Assembly (NCBI RefSeq): GCF_902497785.1
Contig: NZ_CABVHK010000012.1
Span: forward strand, 1 to 64,000
DNA: 64,000 nt
DNA from: Pseudomonas fluorescens
GTDB taxonomy: Bacteria > Pseudomonadota > Gammaproteobacteria > Pseudomonadales > Pseudomonadaceae
Direction of reading: 5' to 3'
Positions 62,821 to 64,000 of this stretch are shown here, piece after piece. How positions within the stretch are numbered: position 1 is the first letter of the stretch; every line of letters starts with the position of its first letter. Under the pieces are notes generated by a model. The model was not told the origin of the DNA. It did no database searches and saw nothing but the letters and a program-made list of their open reading frames with translations. Position numbers and translations under genes: made by a program.

Positions 62821-63492
62821 ATGCGTATCAGAGCAGTTCTTTTCGACATGGACGGCACGCTGCTCGACACCGCGCCGGACTTCATTGCGATCTGTCAGGC
62901 GATGCGTGCCGAGCGCGGTTTGCCACCCGTGAACGACAAGCACATCCGCGACGAAATCTCGGGCGGCGCGAAGGCGATGGTCGCCGTGACGTTCAGCATG
63001 GACCCGGAATCGCCTGGCTTTGAAGAGCTGCGCCTGGAGTTCCTCGAGCGCTACCTCGCCGGTTGCGCCGTTCACAGCAAGCTGTTCGACGGCATGGCTG
63101 AACTGCTGGTCGACATCGAGAAAGCCAACCTGATCTGGGGCGTGGTCACCAACAAGCCGTTGCGGTTTGCCGAGCCGATCATGCAGCAACTGGGGCTGGC
63201 CGAGCGTTCGGCGTTGTTGATCTGCCCCGATCACGTGAAGAACAGCAAACCGGACCCTGAGCCGTTGATCCTGGCGTGCAAGATGCTCGACCTCGACCCG
63301 GCCAGCGTGCTGTTTGTGGGTGATGATCTGCGCGACATTGAGTCCGGTCGAGATGCCGGCACCAAAACCGCTGCGGTGACTTATGGCTACATTCACCCGG
63401 ACGACAACCCGCGGCATTGGGGAGCTGATGCAGTGGTCGATCATCCGCTGGAGTTGCGCAAGGTGTTGGATAGCGCGCTCTGCAGCTGCTGA
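62821..63492 (+). CDS. mupP: N-acetylmuramic acid 6-phosphate phosphatase MupP (HAD family)
   Basis: HAD-superfamily phosphatase of 223 residues. Motif I FDMDGTLLDT (8-17), motif II VVTNKPLRF, motif III/IV KPDPEPLI and VGDDLRDIESGRDAG are intact. It was formerly annotated as phosphoglycolate phosphatase (Gph). In pseudomonads the gene beside ubiG is MupP, which acts in peptidoglycan recycling (MurNAc-6-P to MurNAc) and contributes to intrinsic fosfomycin tolerance. The assignment to MupP rests on synteny. Confidence 0.9.
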   Translation: MRIRAVLFDMDGTLLDTAPDFIAICQAMRAERGLPPVNDKHIRDEISGGAKAMVAVTFSMDPESPGFEELRLEFLERYLAGCAVHSKLFDGMAELLVDIEKANLIWGVVTNKPLRFAEPIMQQLGLAERSALLICPDHVKNSKPDPEPLILACKMLDLDPASVLFVGDDLRDIESGRDAGTKTAAVTYGYIHPDDNPRHWGADAVVDHPLELRKVLDSALCSC

Positions 63493-63513
63493 TTTGATGG
63501 TTTGTCCGGGACA

Positions 63514-63647
63514 TTGTGGTGAGGGGATTTATCCCCGTCGGGTCGCGAAGCGGCCCCAAACCGGTAATTACGGTGGGTCAGGTACGCCACATGAAATGAT
63601 TTACGACTGCTTCGCAGCCGAACGGGGATAAATCCCCTCGCCACATT
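63514..63647. repeat. REP-type palindrome, GGGGATTTATCCCC class
   Basis: Arms TGTGGTGAGGGGATTTATCC(CCGT) near 63515 and ACGGGGATAAATCCCCTCGC(CACA) ending near 63645. The spacer contains a second short stem (GCTTCGCAGC and GGTCGCGAAGCGGCC). It lies between mupP and yciK and is a third REP family in this window. Confidence 0.85.
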
Positions 63648-63689
63648 GAGCTCACCACTGGTTCGATGCACGATTTTGTTGAGGTTTTT

Positions 63690-64000
63690 ATGTTTGATTA
63701 TTCCGCCCGCCCTGAATTGCTCAAGGACCGGGTCATTCTGGTGACCGGCGCTGGTCGCGGGATTGGTGCTGCCGCTGCAAAAACCTACGCCGCCCACGGC
63801 GCCACCGTTTTGTTGCTGGGCAAGACCGAAGCCAACCTGACTCAGGTGTACGACGAAATCGAAGCCGCCGGCCATCCACAACCGGCCGTGATTCCGTTCA
63901 ATCTGGAAACCGCCCTGCCCCATCAATACGATGAGTTGGCGGCGATGATCGAAACCGAATTCGGTCACCTCGACGGCCTGCTGCACAACGCATCGATCAT
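63690..64000 (+). CDS. yciK: YciK-like short-chain dehydrogenase (cut by window edge)
   Basis: N-terminal 103 residues of an SDR oxidoreductase. The Rossmann motif VTGAGRGIGAAAAKTYA is at about 18-34 and the frame is open to the right edge, ending near LLHNAS, the NNAG-equivalent segment. ATG 63690 follows GAGG. Order mtaD-ubiG-mupP-yciK identifies it as YciK; its substrate is unknown. Confidence 0.85.
   Translation, partial: MFDYSARPELLKDRVILVTGAGRGIGAAAAKTYAAHGATVLLLGKTEANLTQVYDEIEAAGHPQPAVIPFNLETALPHQYDELAAMIETEFGHLDGLLHNASI

Overview
The window looks like a chromosome segment of a Pseudomonas of the fluorescens type. Evidence: the conserved run gyrA-serC-pheA-hisC-tyrA/aroA(fused)-cmk-rpsA-ihfB-lapA, the Pseudomonas order mtaD-ubiG-mupP-yciK, an O-antigen locus sitting between ihfB/wzz and wbpM as in P. 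aeruginosa, and many REP-type palindromes built on GTAGGAGC/GATCGCAG, GCGGGCTTGCCCGC or GGGGATTTATCCCC cores. No rRNA, tRNA, CRISPR array, intact insertion sequence or prophage was seen.

Layout. (1) 1-6250, minus strand: the K+-transport operon kdpFABC followed by sensor kinase kdpD, cut by the left edge. A KdpE-like box lies upstream of kdpF. (2) 6300-9870: an ethanolamine-type permease behind a good sigma-54 promoter, a 55-residue membrane protein, a DUF1989 protein and a TetR regulator. (3) 9867-12350: a FabF-type ketosynthase, a short-chain dehydrogenase and a weak ORF. (4) 12409-14075: a lone Wzz on the plus strand facing a ComEA-like protein. (5) 14187-45060, minus strand: one long O-antigen operon of 29 genes, read from wbpA down to wbpM. 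It has an ops/JUMPstart element in its leader. A second Wzz gene lies upstream of it, closed by its own terminator. (6) 46910-59094, minus strand: lapA, ihfB, a small lipoprotein, rpsA, cmk, tyrA-aroA, hisC, pheA, serC and gyrA. (7) 59543-64000: mtnA (minus) divergent from mtaD-ubiG-mupP-yciK (plus, cut by the right edge).

The O-antigen operon is the main interest. It encodes four nucleotide-sugar routes: WbpA/B/E/D (2,3-diacetamido uronic acid, with no WbpI); a GDP-linked legionaminic-acid-type nonulosonate route (PtmE, LegB, LegC, NeuD/LegH-like, LegG, LegI, LegF); FnlA/B/C (L-FucNAc); and WbpM plus a 4-reductase (QuiNAc/FucNAc primer for WbpL). It carries two separate amidination modules (WbpG-like amidotransferase + HisH + HisF). 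One sits beside fnlABC and one beside the nonulosonate genes, in opposite gene order. With WbpL, three glycosyltransferases, Wzx, Wzy and an acetyltransferase, the gene count fits a tetrasaccharide repeat that carries two different acetamidino sugars, one of them a nonulosonic acid. This structure is an inference from gene content.

The flanking regions are core metabolism: aromatic amino acids and serine, nucleotide and translation functions, ubiquinone, methylthioadenosine salvage and peptidoglycan recycling. Functions are assigned from recognised motifs and gene order; no database search was run.
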